Positions 44,414 through 53,156 of a DNA stretch of 64,000 nt are shown here, one piece after another (positions within the stretch are counted from its first letter, which is position 1; each line of letters opens with the position of its first letter). Origin of the DNA: Runella limosa DSM 17973 (GTDB lineage Bacteria > Bacteroidota > Bacteroidia > Cytophagales > Spirosomataceae); the NCBI RefSeq assembly GCF_000482465.1, contig NZ_KI519424.1, positions 214,765-278,764 of the forward strand, in the 5' to 3' direction. The position numbers and the translations under genes were made by a program. The notes under the pieces were generated by a model that worked only from the letters and a program-made list of their open reading frames with translations, made no database searches and had not been told where the DNA came from.

Positions 44414-45346
44414 TTAGTTGAGTTCTAAGCGTAATTTTTGCACTACTTCAACCGCAACATCGGCTAAAGCGGCAATTTTAGCATTATCAAAATCAGTTGA
44501 AGTAATTAAGTTTCGAACAAAAGTTAATTTTTGTTCCCTAGCTTTTTTTTCACCTTTCTTTTCGCCTCTTTTCTCACCTCTTTTCTCACCAATTCGGCGT
44601 TCCCTGTCCAAAACAAATTCTACAATTCCCATTGTTTTATTTGGTTTATCTAATAATTGTTCCAGCGACGAATCAAATTTAATATCATTTTCTGGATTCC
44701 CAAAGCGTACGTATAATTTTAGAAAGCCCATCAATGCTTCAATCTTAGCTCTTCCAAAGTTGTTTGACACCAAACGTTTAAGCACCCCTATTTTCTGCTC
44801 TAAAAGCTCACTTTCCGATATTTTACCGCTTTTTAGCGCCGTTAACGCGGTTAGAACCACCATTGCAAACGGGTTGTTGCTCTTTGCAAGTTCTAACTCA
44901 TTTTGCTCTAAAATTTTATACCTGTTAAAATCATAGCGGAGCGAGGTACCCATAAATTTTTCTTCAAAATACCTGGGTTGAAAGCTTTTGTTACGGTCTG
45001 TCAGAATTGCGAAAGCGATAATTGGATGATCATACTTATCGTAAATTCGGTAAAAATATTGAAACATTCTTTTGGCAAACGCCCTATCACTACTTCCTTG
45101 CACCTCAACATGCACCAACACCCACTGTTCTTCCCCAGCTTTTGTAAAAACCTTTACAAGTTTATCGACATATTTTGGAGAAAAATCATCTGAATTGACA
45201 GGAAAAAGTTGTTCTAGTTCTTTGTCTAAAAACTCAAAAGGTCTGCTAAAATCAAATATTTCGTCTGCTTTTTCAAAGAAAAAACGGAGAAAATCATCAA
45301 ATACATCTTCTAATATCGCTTTCCATAGACTGTCATCACGTTTCAT
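44414..45346 (-). CDS. PD-(D/E)XK nuclease family transposase / Rpn-like protein
   Basis: This 310-aa protein fits the PD-(D/E)XK nuclease-type transposase group (Rpn-like). VFTKAGEEQWVLVHVEVQGSSD carries the E...HxEVQ catalytic core, and RMFQYFYRIYDKYDHPIIAFAILTD is the conserved helix and strand after it. The region GEKRGEKRGEKKGEKK near residue 260 is a short repeat common in this group. Members promote RecA-independent exchange or are thought to be relics of mobile elements. No flanking terminal repeats were found. Confidence 0.8.
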   Translation of the reverse strand: MKRDDSLWKAILEDVFDDFLRFFFEKADEIFDFSRPFEFLDKELEQLFPVNSDDFSPKYVDKLVKVFTKAGEEQWVLVHVEVQGSSDRAFAKRMFQYFYRIYDKYDHPIIAFAILTDRNKSFQPRYFEEKFMGTSLRYDFNRYKILEQNELELAKSNNPFAMVVLTALTALKSGKISESELLEQKIGVLKRLVSNNFGRAKIEALMGFLKLYVRFGNPENDIKFDSSLEQLLDKPNKTMGIVEFVLDRERRIGEKRGEKRGEKKGEKKAREQKLTFVRNLITSTDFDNAKIAALADVAVEVVQKLRLELN

Positions 45347-45385
45347 AATAACCTTCTTTTTAACATTGACAGCTCCATTTTTGCC

Positions 45386-46108
45386 CTAAAATGCAAATCG
45401 TAAACCTCCAGTTACATTGACGACCCCTACATTTTGCTGAATGTCCACCGATTGCGTAACGGGAGGAAAACCTGTGGTTGTTACTTTATTATTTACACCC
45501 TTAAATGTTGTGCTTATCAAACTTGCATCGGCATTTACTACAAGCGCCACTCCACTAAAAAGACCAATATGAAACGTAGCTCCTGCACCGTATGCTAAGT
45601 CTGAAGCCATTTGGCTAGAAGTTTCTACGTTGATGTTATAATTTTGAAAAGCACCCGTTGTCACAAACATCGGACTATTTACCTTGGCATAACCCACCAA
45701 TAGACGCCCTTCTAATCCAAGACGGCTACCCCCTAAGCGCAATGTTGGCCCAATCATCGCACTCAATACATCCCATTCTTTTGCTTCCACCACCACAGGA
45801 TTGACGATGCCGTATTGGTTTGACGCAATTTTCTGAATTCCTTCTTCCCTAGTTTCGTTTTTATTGTAAGAAACCCTGGCCGCTAACCCAAGACGTTTGG
45901 TCGGATAATAACTCGCTACAAATTGCGCCCCAATACCGTCTCCCGCAATTTCACCGCGCGTTTCCCCAAAAACTTTGGTAGCAAGTTCCCGAACAGACAA
46001 ACTTTTTCCAGCCGCAATGTTCAGGGTAAAACGGTCATAATCTTGTGCAAAACCAGTTGATATACAAATAGCAACTAAAAAAAATCCCAAAAAGCCAGAA
46101 CGTATCAT
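45386..46108 (-). CDS. Outer-membrane beta-barrel protein
   Basis: This 240-aa protein has a signal peptide (GFLGFFLVAICISTGFAQ) and alternating strands (LGLAARVSYNKNET, MIGPTLRLGGSRLGLEGRLLVGYAKV, GVVNVTGGLRFAF) ending in Phe, as in outer-membrane barrels. No specific family recognised. It stands alone between the transposase-like gene and a divergent lactonase-like gene. Confidence 0.75.
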   Translation of the reverse strand: MIRSGFLGFFLVAICISTGFAQDYDRFTLNIAAGKSLSVRELATKVFGETRGEIAGDGIGAQFVASYYPTKRLGLAARVSYNKNETREEGIQKIASNQYGIVNPVVVEAKEWDVLSAMIGPTLRLGGSRLGLEGRLLVGYAKVNSPMFVTTGAFQNYNINVETSSQMASDLAYGAGATFHIGLFSGVALVVNADASLISTTFKGVNNKVTTTGFPPVTQSVDIQQNVGVVNVTGGLRFAF

Positions 46109-46261
46109 GGGTAGTTAATAAGGTTAATAGATAAAGATGGGAACAAGACGCTAATTACGGTCGAAAGTCTTAAAAAACGAAATTATAAGCGATTAGATTA
46201 TTTTTCGGCGGTATTTTTCGTCTTTTTTTTGCTTTTGTACAACAAAGAAAATGGTTATAAC

Positions 46262-47107
46262 ATGGCCCTAATTCATGCGTTTCAAAAGGACGAAGCACTA
46301 CTTGCTGATATTAGAAAAAGTCAATCAAATCCTTCAGGTTTTCGGACATGGTGGCTGGGGCAAAGTGGTTTTTTGATTCAATGGCAAGGGAAGCATTTAT
46401 TGTTTGACCCCTATTTGTCCGATTCATTAAGCATCAAGTACGCCCAAACCGACAAACCCCACGTTCGTATGAGCGAACGTGTCATTGCGCCCGAACTGCT
46501 TGAAGGTATCGATATCGTCACGTCATCGCATAACCATACCGACCACCTCGACGCCGAAACGCTTTTACCTCTTTTTAGCCGAAATCCATCCATTCAAATG
46601 GTAATTCCTGAAGCAAATCGGGCATTTGTGTGCCAACGGCTAGCCTGTTCTACCGCTTGGCCAAAAGGAATAAACGACGGAGAAAGTCTTGAAACAAAAG
46701 GCTTTACACTTCATGGCATCCCTGCCGCCCACAACACTGTTGAGCGTGACGACCAAGGTCGCTGTAAATTCATGGGCTTTGTGGTTGAATTTGGCTCCTA
46801 TCGGGTATATCATTCGGGCGACACCCTTTGGTTCGATGGATTAGCCGAACTTCTCTCACCTTACCAAGTTGACGTGGCGTATTTACCCATCAACGGCAAC
46901 AAGCCTGAGCGGCGAGTAGCAGGCAACCTCAATGCCGAAGAAGCAGCCCGCCTTGGGAAGGAGATTGGTGCCAAACTGGTTATTCCTCACCATTACCATC
47001 TATTTGAATTTAATACAGCCGAACCAAGTGAATTTGAACACTTTGCTCGGCTGTATCAGACGCCTTATAAAGTTTTACAGTTGGGAGAAGGCATTGAAAT
47101 TAAATAA
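46262..47107 (+). CDS. Metallo-beta-lactamase-fold hydrolase (UlaG-like)
   Basis: This 281-aa protein has the metallo-beta-lactamase fold of the UlaG/lactonase type: WLGQSGFLIQWQGKHLLFDPYL, SSHNHTDHLD (metal motif), YHSGDTLWFDG and VIPHHYHLFEFN. The natural UlaG substrate is L-ascorbate 6-phosphate, but no ascorbate pathway genes are nearby. The in-frame ATG at 46229 would add 11 residues; 46262 is preferred because conservation begins close to it. Confidence 0.85.
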   Translation: MALIHAFQKDEALLADIRKSQSNPSGFRTWWLGQSGFLIQWQGKHLLFDPYLSDSLSIKYAQTDKPHVRMSERVIAPELLEGIDIVTSSHNHTDHLDAETLLPLFSRNPSIQMVIPEANRAFVCQRLACSTAWPKGINDGESLETKGFTLHGIPAAHNTVERDDQGRCKFMGFVVEFGSYRVYHSGDTLWFDGLAELLSPYQVDVAYLPINGNKPERRVAGNLNAEEAARLGKEIGAKLVIPHHYHLFEFNTAEPSEFEHFARLYQTPYKVLQLGEGIEIK

Positions 47108-47120
47108 CCATTTAGGTTGG

Positions 47121-48377
47121 TTATGCCCTTACTAATTCCATCAAAGTAATTTCGGGTAAAATACCGACTCGACCTGGATACCCAATATACCCAAAGCCAC
47201 GGTTTACGTACAAGTGCTGGTCTCCTTGGGTATATAAACCTCCCCATTGCTTATACCGATACTGTACTGGACTCCATTGAAAACCGCCTACTTCTACCCC
47301 AAATTGCATTCCGTGGGTGTGCCCCGCAAAAGCAACGTCGATGTCCTTAAACTGCGAAGTTACTTGGGCGTTCCAGTGACTTGGGTCGTGCGATAGAAGC
47401 AATTTTACAGGAAAATCGTCGGTACGTTGGTGGGCTTTTTCCAAACTTCCGTATTTGGCAAAACCGCCCATTCCCCAGTTTTGAATCCCCAATAAGCCAA
47501 TTTGCTCATTACCCACTTTAATGGCACGGTGTTCGTCTAGGAGCAAATCCCAGCCCAACAAACGGTGCGCCTCTTTCAAATCATTGAGATTTTTTATTTT
47601 GGCCTCTACCGAAGGCCATTGGTAATAATCGCCGTAATCGTGGTTTCCCAATACCGAAAATTGCCCCAATGGTGCTTTTACTTTTTTGAAAATATCAATA
47701 TAATTTTTTACTTCATCGGCGGTATTATTGACCAAATCTCCCGTAAAGAAAAACAAATCGGGTTTTTCGGCCATTAGCATATCCACCCCGCCTTGAACGG
47801 CTGTTTTGTTAAAAAAACTCCCCGAGTGAATGTCCGACAACTGGGCAATTTTTATTCCTTCAAAAGCTTTTGGCAGGTTTTTAACTGGAACCCGAACGCG
47901 GCGAATGCGGTAATCGTGCGCTCCCGAAATGATACCATAGGTAAATCCCGCGACCGTTGTACCCGCCACGGCCAAGGCCGATTTCATCAAAAACTCTGAA
48001 CGAGGAATCGTAGGGGCGTCCACGACGGGTGTGGTAGGTGGCTGTGATTGAAAGAGACTGACCACCCATTTTCCAAAACGTACGACATCGTCGATAAGGA
48101 GTAAAAACATGCCAAAAAATTTGGCAAAATAAGGAATCAACAATGCACTCCAGATGAGTTGGCGCGTGGTTCTCGAAAGAGAGTCGGGCGGAATGATGAA
48201 CTGAGTGACAATCCAAATCACTAAACTTACTACAGGAATTGCCCAATAAATGGTTGAAATGAGTCGGCGGGTTTCTAGTGAACTAGCGCGAGAAAGGGTT
48301 TTTACGGCCTGAAAAACGTACAAATCCAACAGAAAAAAAAAGCCTATCGTCAGGAGAATGGCTGGTAATCGGTTCAT
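47121..48377 (-). CDS. Membrane-anchored metallophosphoesterase
   Basis: This 418-aa protein has about four N-terminal membrane helices (residues 1-100), a Tat-like or membrane segment (FLMKSALAVAGTTVAGFTYG) and a calcineurin-like domain: IAQLSDIHSG, FTGDLVNN, VLGNHDYGDY, LLLSHDP and FAGHTHGMQFG. It resembles YaeI-type enzymes, some of which are pyrophosphatases of lipid precursors. The domain probably faces the periplasm. Confidence 0.9.
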   Translation of the reverse strand: MNRLPAILLTIGFFFLLDLYVFQAVKTLSRASSLETRRLISTIYWAIPVVSLVIWIVTQFIIPPDSLSRTTRQLIWSALLIPYFAKFFGMFLLLIDDVVRFGKWVVSLFQSQPPTTPVVDAPTIPRSEFLMKSALAVAGTTVAGFTYGIISGAHDYRIRRVRVPVKNLPKAFEGIKIAQLSDIHSGSFFNKTAVQGGVDMLMAEKPDLFFFTGDLVNNTADEVKNYIDIFKKVKAPLGQFSVLGNHDYGDYYQWPSVEAKIKNLNDLKEAHRLLGWDLLLDEHRAIKVGNEQIGLLGIQNWGMGGFAKYGSLEKAHQRTDDFPVKLLLSHDPSHWNAQVTSQFKDIDVAFAGHTHGMQFGVEVGGFQWSPVQYRYKQWGGLYTQGDQHLYVNRGFGYIGYPGRVGILPEITLMELVRA

Positions 48378-48533
48378 AAAGCTAGAAGGGGAAATTACAA
48401 TTTTGACAATGGATGAGTAACAAAAGACGCTTTAAAAAAGTGTTTTTCTTTGCCAGAATTGTGGGAAACGGCAAATAGTTGGGATGAACTGACTATTTTT
48501 GAGGCCGAGTAATTTTGTTAAGCTTTTGACACA

Positions 48534-48950
48534 ATGATAGATATTCAACTCACCGACGCCCCCCTTTCGCTTGATACCTGCTATCAATACGTTCTTTCTG
48601 AGGATGCGGGGGGACTTGTCACTTTTGTCGGCACGGTTCGTAATCAAACCAAAGGGAAGCGGGTGTTACGGCTAGAGTTTGAGGCTTATGCCCCCATGGC
48701 CATCAAAGAAATGCAGAAAATCGCCGAAGAAGCGGTGCGTCGTTGGCCAGTTTTAAAGATTTCGATTCATCATCGCGTAGGCGTGCTTGCCATCGGCGAG
48801 GTTCCTGTCATTATTGCCGTTGGCTGTGCCCACCGAAAGGCCGCCTTTGAAGCCTGTCAATTTGCGATTGATACCTTAAAAGAAACCGTACCGATTTGGA
48901 AAAAAGAATTTTTTGAAGACGGCGAGGTATGGGTCGCCGCCCACCCTTGA
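48534..48950 (+). CDS. moaE: Molybdopterin synthase catalytic subunit MoaE
   Basis: This 138-aa MoaE inserts sulfur into precursor Z to make molybdopterin, working with MoaD. GGLVTFVGTVRNQTKGKRVLRLEFEAY, HHRVGVLAIGE and IWKKEFFEDGEVWV are family signatures, with the active-site Lys in WKKE. No other moa gene is in the window. Confidence 0.96.
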   Translation: MIDIQLTDAPLSLDTCYQYVLSEDAGGLVTFVGTVRNQTKGKRVLRLEFEAYAPMAIKEMQKIAEEAVRRWPVLKISIHHRVGVLAIGEVPVIIAVGCAHRKAAFEACQFAIDTLKETVPIWKKEFFEDGEVWVAAHP

Positions 48951-48977
48951 TGTACAAAGCAAAGTCAGAGACTTTAT

Positions 48978-49018
48978 GCCTTTGCTCGCCCCGACGAGAC
49001 GTCGGGGCGAGCAAAGGC
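48978..49018. repeat. 19-bp-stem hairpin between moaE and the SGNH gene
   Basis: GCCTTTGCTCGCCCCGACG and its exact complement flank a 3-nt AGA loop. A smaller AAAGTC/GACTTT hairpin, also with an AGA loop, precedes it at 48961-48975. It lies between convergent genes and shares the CCCCGAC/GTCGGGG core with hairpins at 35106 and 61469. Possible bidirectional terminator or REP. Confidence 0.7.
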
Positions 49019-49059
49019 AACATGTCGTGGCAAGCTCGTTCGACATTCTACCACTCTCA

Positions 49060-49737
49060 CTACATTCCCTTCAACACTTTCCACATTTCGTCCGCTACGA
49101 GCTGATTTCCAGCGTCATTGAGGTGAACACGGTCAGTTGTGAGGATATTTTTTTCGTCGTTGGTGGCGTTATTTTTTAGGTTATAGTCTAAAAACGATTT
49201 ACGAAGGTCAATCAAAGGCAGCCCTTGCTTTTTGGCTAAATCCCGAATTAGCTGCGAATAACGGTTCAAATCTCCGTCTTGTTGGTTTGAAAAATCGGTG
49301 CGCTCGCCAATGACTGCGGGCGTACACATAGCCACCCGAATGTTGGCCGCTTTGAACTTCTTCAACAAAGCTTCGTAGAAACGAACAAATTTATCAGGGT
49401 CTGTGCCCGTACCCGATGAGGCTTTGTGCCAAACATCGTTTACCCCTACATATATCACGACAATATTAGGCTGCTTTGCCAATACATCCTCTTCCAAACG
49501 CAAGTAAAGGTCATATACTTTATTCCCTCCAATTCCCGCTCCAATGAGCTCATATTTATCCTTTAGTCCTTGTTTTTCAAGCATTTCACCCATTTTAACA
49601 ATATATCCACCAGGTTTAACGGCAGCTTGGGTAATCGAATCGCCAAAGAAAACAATTCGGAGCGGTTTGTCTTGTTGGAATGCCAACAAGGGAATGGCCA
49701 CAAGGGCTAATTTGAGGTAGTGAATAAAGGATTTCAT
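49060..49737 (-). CDS. SGNH/GDSL-family lipase/esterase, secreted
   Basis: This 225-aa protein has a signal peptide and the SGNH hydrolase blocks: IVFFGDSITQ (nucleophile Ser), GIGGNKVYDL (Gly), YVGVNDVWH (Asn) and the terminal TTDRVHLNDAGNQLVAD (Asp and His). These enzymes remove acetyl or acyl groups from carbohydrates or lipids. Confidence 0.94.
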   Translation of the reverse strand: MKSFIHYLKLALVAIPLLAFQQDKPLRIVFFGDSITQAAVKPGGYIVKMGEMLEKQGLKDKYELIGAGIGGNKVYDLYLRLEEDVLAKQPNIVVIYVGVNDVWHKASSGTGTDPDKFVRFYEALLKKFKAANIRVAMCTPAVIGERTDFSNQQDGDLNRYSQLIRDLAKKQGLPLIDLRKSFLDYNLKNNATNDEKNILTTDRVHLNDAGNQLVADEMWKVLKGM

Positions 49738-49807
49738 TGTCTTGATTTAGATATTACAAGTATGATTTTCTTTAAAAGGGCAATGAGTTTCATTTCTAAC
49801 AGTTTTG

Positions 49808-51379
49808 CTATTCTTTACTCTTCAAATGCCTTTGCAAAGCTTGGTTGAATAACTTCTTATGGTTTCTTACTTGTCTCTTTATTGCATCTTCTTTCATAAT
49901 TCGACTTGCTCTTTTTACATAAGAAAAGTAATTACTACGTAAATCTTTTACTTTCTCTTCGCTTTTTAGCCTAAACTCCCCAACTTGGTTTGTCTCAAAG
50001 CTTTTACGGCGCATAAAAATCTTAGTTTTGTTCAAATTTGCTGATTTATAAAGTTTAAACAAGCGTCGTTTAAAAATGATAGGGGTATTGCTACCTTGTT
50101 GTTCTGCCATTTTTATAGCCTGTTTTGACTTTCGTTTTACCGTACTAATCATTCTACGGTAGAACTTTGCAAGATTTGCTGACTTTATGAGAGTTTTGTC
50201 CCCATAAAATTCAAATCCTAAATAAGTAAAAGGAGCTTCAATTTTACAAACGGTATCAGTTAATTTAATAGCGGTTAGTCTTGGTGTTTGATTCCCAAAT
50301 CGCCTTTTTGTAAACCAAAATTTTTCAGTTTTATCTTTACTAATTTTTATTAAATGTTTTTCGATCTCTTGCATCACAATCAACTCTACCTGTGCAGCGT
50401 ACTGAGGATTACAGACAATAACCATATCGTCAGAATAACGCCTGTAAAATCCATTTAACCCTTTCACTACTTGATTAAACATCTCATTATCAAAATCTAA
50501 AAGATAAAGATTTGCTAATACAGCACTAATAGGCAAGCCTTGCGGGATACCCATTGGCCGTTTTTCTTTGTCACGAAACGGAAAACGATGGATTCTTAAT
50601 TCTCGATTTTTAATCTTGTTCCGAAACTCTTCTGCTGACTCAAAAAAGGCATGTATTCCGTATTTATTTCTAATTTTAGCCAATTTTTTTTCATCAAAAC
50701 CCGCTTTTCGTCCCGTTTTTCTGTCAGAGATACGAAGGTCATCCAAAAGTATGTAGGAGAAACGAGTTACTGCTTTGAAAACATTAAAATGGTCATCGGG
50801 TAGTTTATCCTCATTGATTAGATTAGTCCAAACTTTTTTGAGAAGTTGATGATTAAGGCTTGAAAAAAAGCTTTTAATATCAAAGGTTAATACCATACAA
50901 TCGCCCTCTTTCCCTCTTTTTTTTATTTCCTCAAATACCTCATGAGCAAAATGAATCGTGCTTTTATTTTTTCCAGTTTCTCTATCTGGTATTTTTCGAT
51001 AAGCAATGATACACTCTGATAATGAAGGGCTTTTCGCTAAAATATTTTCGTATTTATTTTGTAAAACTTCAGCATAATACCCCAAAATAAGCGCATCCAT
51101 GTGGGTAGCATAATGAAGTGGTCGGCTTTTGATGTGCTTCTTAAATTCGCCGTTCTTATCTTCGTAGGAGTGACATCTTTCCCCAGTATCAGGATGAGCT
51201 TTATATCTTCGCTCATCAATGCTCGCATGAATCAAAGGGAAAAAAGCATACTTGGCTACATAGTTTTTGTTCTTGATTTTAGACAAGAGTTCTTTCCGAC
51301 TTGCGTAAACATCAATTTGTGGAGTAATGTGAAGATAACCTCTATTTTTTAGCCATGAAGGCGCTTGACGTAGATTCAT
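49808..51379 (-). CDS. Reverse transcriptase, UG/DRT-like (candidate antiphage)
   Basis: This 523-aa protein has a single reverse transcriptase domain: VLTFDIKSFFSSLNH (motif A), GIPQGLPISAVLANLYLLDFD (motif B) and FYRRYSDDMVIVC (motif C, YxDD). An N-terminal region of about 170 aa and a basic helical C-terminal region of about 150 aa flank it. No maturase, HNH or retron VTG motif is seen, and no diversity-generating template or variable repeats lie nearby. That points to the unknown-group or defence-associated RTs. The start lies downstream of a 330-nt non-coding, structured stretch, and a WYL-domain gene is divergent. The exact UG group is not assigned. Confidence 0.8.
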   Translation of the reverse strand: MNLRQAPSWLKNRGYLHITPQIDVYASRKELLSKIKNKNYVAKYAFFPLIHASIDERRYKAHPDTGERCHSYEDKNGEFKKHIKSRPLHYATHMDALILGYYAEVLQNKYENILAKSPSLSECIIAYRKIPDRETGKNKSTIHFAHEVFEEIKKRGKEGDCMVLTFDIKSFFSSLNHQLLKKVWTNLINEDKLPDDHFNVFKAVTRFSYILLDDLRISDRKTGRKAGFDEKKLAKIRNKYGIHAFFESAEEFRNKIKNRELRIHRFPFRDKEKRPMGIPQGLPISAVLANLYLLDFDNEMFNQVVKGLNGFYRRYSDDMVIVCNPQYAAQVELIVMQEIEKHLIKISKDKTEKFWFTKRRFGNQTPRLTAIKLTDTVCKIEAPFTYLGFEFYGDKTLIKSANLAKFYRRMISTVKRKSKQAIKMAEQQGSNTPIIFKRRLFKLYKSANLNKTKIFMRRKSFETNQVGEFRLKSEEKVKDLRSNYFSYVKRASRIMKEDAIKRQVRNHKKLFNQALQRHLKSKE

Positions 51380-51712
51380 AAAAACCTTGATAGGGGCTCG
51401 GTGTAACAGATTTTAATTCAGACATACGCTCAGTAAGAGCAAGACCAGTACCCAAATTCTTGAGTCACACTTATTATTTGAATATTCAAGAGAAAATGTT
51501 TAGAACTTTTAACCAAATGAGTATGTTGTTCTTACTATACTTCAGCTTGAAGGATTTAGGTGAGGTTTATACATCACTTAACCATTCTTTAACGGCTTTG
51601 TGTATAAATCTTGCTCATTGTAATCCATTACCTGCATAACCTACATATACAGTGAGTTTTTTTAAACTTTTTAGTCTATTCCAGATGTCTGTCATCTTTA
51701 GCCCCTAACAAG
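51380..51712 (-). ncRNA. Candidate structured RNA upstream of the reverse transcriptase
   Basis: About 330 nt between the predicted minus-strand start site and the RT start codon lack any credible ORF. A stem of about 12 bp (with G-U pairs) forms between 51562-51573 and 51601-51612 (GGTTTATACA with TGTATAAATC). Smaller hairpins lie at 51428-51440 and around 51449-51501 (TTCTTGA with TCAAGAG). Several DRT systems and all retrons carry a template or cofactor RNA just upstream of the RT gene, so this is the expected place for one. Boundaries and function are inferred. Confidence 0.5.
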
Positions 51713-51718
51713 GTTTAA

Positions 51719-51751
51719 CAAACATACGAAATTTTTGTAGATTTGTTCAAA
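51719..51751 (-). promoter_or_regulatory. Promoter of the RT/ncRNA unit
   Basis: On the minus strand, TTTG (51748-51751) and TATGTTTG (51719-51726) are separated by 21 bp, a good Bacteroidetes promoter. It would start transcription near 51712. A plus-strand box TAGATTTG (51738-51745) for the WYL gene overlaps it, so the two divergent promoters share DNA and could be controlled together. Confidence 0.6.
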
Positions 51752-51764
51752 CGTTATTTCATTC

Positions 51765-52886
51765 ATGCCAAGCAACACACCTTCCATCGGGGACATTGTA
51801 GCCCTAAATTCCCACCCTTACAGCCCTAACCAAACTAATATATTGATTGGAGGTGAACCGCAATTAATATCACCTTTGCTGATTGTCGTAGAAATTGTGG
51901 GGGATACTCAAAATTCGTTCGATGAAAATATTGGGATGCAAATACAGGAGAAAGGCACAAGTTGCCAATGCAAGTGTATCTGGTACTCTACAAAATCACA
52001 TCAGTTTGACGAAGCATGGCTTTCTTCAAAAGTCTTAAAGATTATAAAAATACAAGAGCCAAAAGATTCAATTGTTAAGTCGATTGAATACGGTACTTTA
52101 GTAACACTCAAATCTGCTCAATTAGAGCTTTCTAAACAAAAAAGTTCGTTTTCAATAGAAAGTCAGCGAGAAAAACCAACTATCAACCCTGTTCTTTCTT
52201 TTGTTAGCCCAGTAATGCAGGTGATTGGAACAAACAAAAATGACTCAAAAGAACCAAAATTTGATAGTAAAACTGGGAATGCTAGAAGTATATCTGAATT
52301 GTTGGTGAAGTGCAAATGGTTCAATAGCTCATCAGACAAAATGTCTGAGAAACTGATACCCGTAGAGGCATTGGTATTAATTCCCAACGTTGATGACAAC
52401 CTTTTAAAGCAAATTGAAATATTTATTACTTCAAAAACCTGTCTTAAAGTAAAACTTGACACTAAAGAGACAATTTTTAGTCCTCAAAAGCTAAAATATA
52501 CGCATGGATTCTATTCCGTTGTAGGTTATGACCACTTACAAAATCGAATTACGGATGTTGAGTTATCAAATTTCAATACGGTTGTGGAAATGAAGGACTC
52601 AGTTGAAGAACGCTTCCCGAACTTTAAACTTGACGAACAACCTGATAGTCAAATCGAAACTGGTATCAAGAAAGCAATTGAACAAAAAAAGTACATCCGA
52701 ATCAAATATAAAGACCGAGTTGGCAATGTGACAACAAGAACTGTTGTGCCAAACAATACTATATCTGAGCCTGTTACACATAAAAGCATTTATTTGATTA
52801 GCTATTGCCTCCTTAGAAATGCTGAACGGTATTTTAATATCGAAAGCATTGTAAGCCTAGAGATTCTCAACTTAGAGCATCCTTAA
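51765..52886 (+). CDS. WYL-domain protein divergent from the reverse transcriptase
   Basis: In this 373-aa protein the C-terminal 90 residues fit a WYL domain: IKKAIEQKKYIRIKYKDRVGNVTTRTVVP and YLISYCLLRNAERYFNIESIVSLEIL. WYL domains bind nucleic acids or nucleotides and often regulate defence genes. The N-terminal part (GDIVALNSHPY..., KCIWYSTKSHQFDEAWLSS) looks like small SH3/Tudor-like barrels repeated twice (a second KCKWFNSSSDKMSEKLIP). No HTH is obvious. The divergent, promoter-sharing arrangement suggests it controls or assists the RT system. Confidence 0.7.
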   Translation: MPSNTPSIGDIVALNSHPYSPNQTNILIGGEPQLISPLLIVVEIVGDTQNSFDENIGMQIQEKGTSCQCKCIWYSTKSHQFDEAWLSSKVLKIIKIQEPKDSIVKSIEYGTLVTLKSAQLELSKQKSSFSIESQREKPTINPVLSFVSPVMQVIGTNKNDSKEPKFDSKTGNARSISELLVKCKWFNSSSDKMSEKLIPVEALVLIPNVDDNLLKQIEIFITSKTCLKVKLDTKETIFSPQKLKYTHGFYSVVGYDHLQNRITDVELSNFNTVVEMKDSVEERFPNFKLDEQPDSQIETGIKKAIEQKKYIRIKYKDRVGNVTTRTVVPNNTISEPVTHKSIYLISYCLLRNAERYFNIESIVSLEILNLEHP

Positions 52887-52946
52887 ATTTCCACCATACA
52901 ATTTGTTATAGACACAGAAATACGATAGGATGTTTACTGCCAGAAC

Positions 52947-53153
52947 TCATGCAGCGTTTTGAATCACTATTTGATAAGTAGCCAACACGTCATTTAATTC
53001 TCTTAGCAGTTCATTTCTCATGACTTCGTATTGAGTACGCATAGAGTCATCTTTACTTTCATCTCGGTGAAAAGCAATCATTTTATTTAACTCTTCGACA
53101 CTTTCCAAAATATCAGCAGCGCGGGCAGCGCGTTCAGAAATAGTATATGACAT
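52947..53153 (-). CDS. Small helical partner protein of the nucleotidyltransferase
   Basis: This 68-aa protein is rich in Ala, Glu, Asp and Arg and predicted to be helical or coiled-coil (ERAARAADILESVEELNKMIAFH... RNELLRELNDVLATYQ). No family recognised. It starts 3 bp after the nucleotidyltransferase gene stop on the same strand, so the two are surely co-transcribed. Size and pairing resemble the partner of a toxin-antitoxin module. Confidence 0.6.
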   Translation of the reverse strand: MSYTISERAARAADILESVEELNKMIAFHRDESKDDSMRTQYEVMRNELLRELNDVLATYQIVIQNAA

Positions 53154-53156
53154 AAG

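Noticed and set aside
49808-51379. Group II intron maturase, retron or diversity-generating RT
   Set aside because: No intron domain V or maturase/HNH part, no retron VTG motif, and no template/variable repeats or mutagenised target gene were seen nearby.
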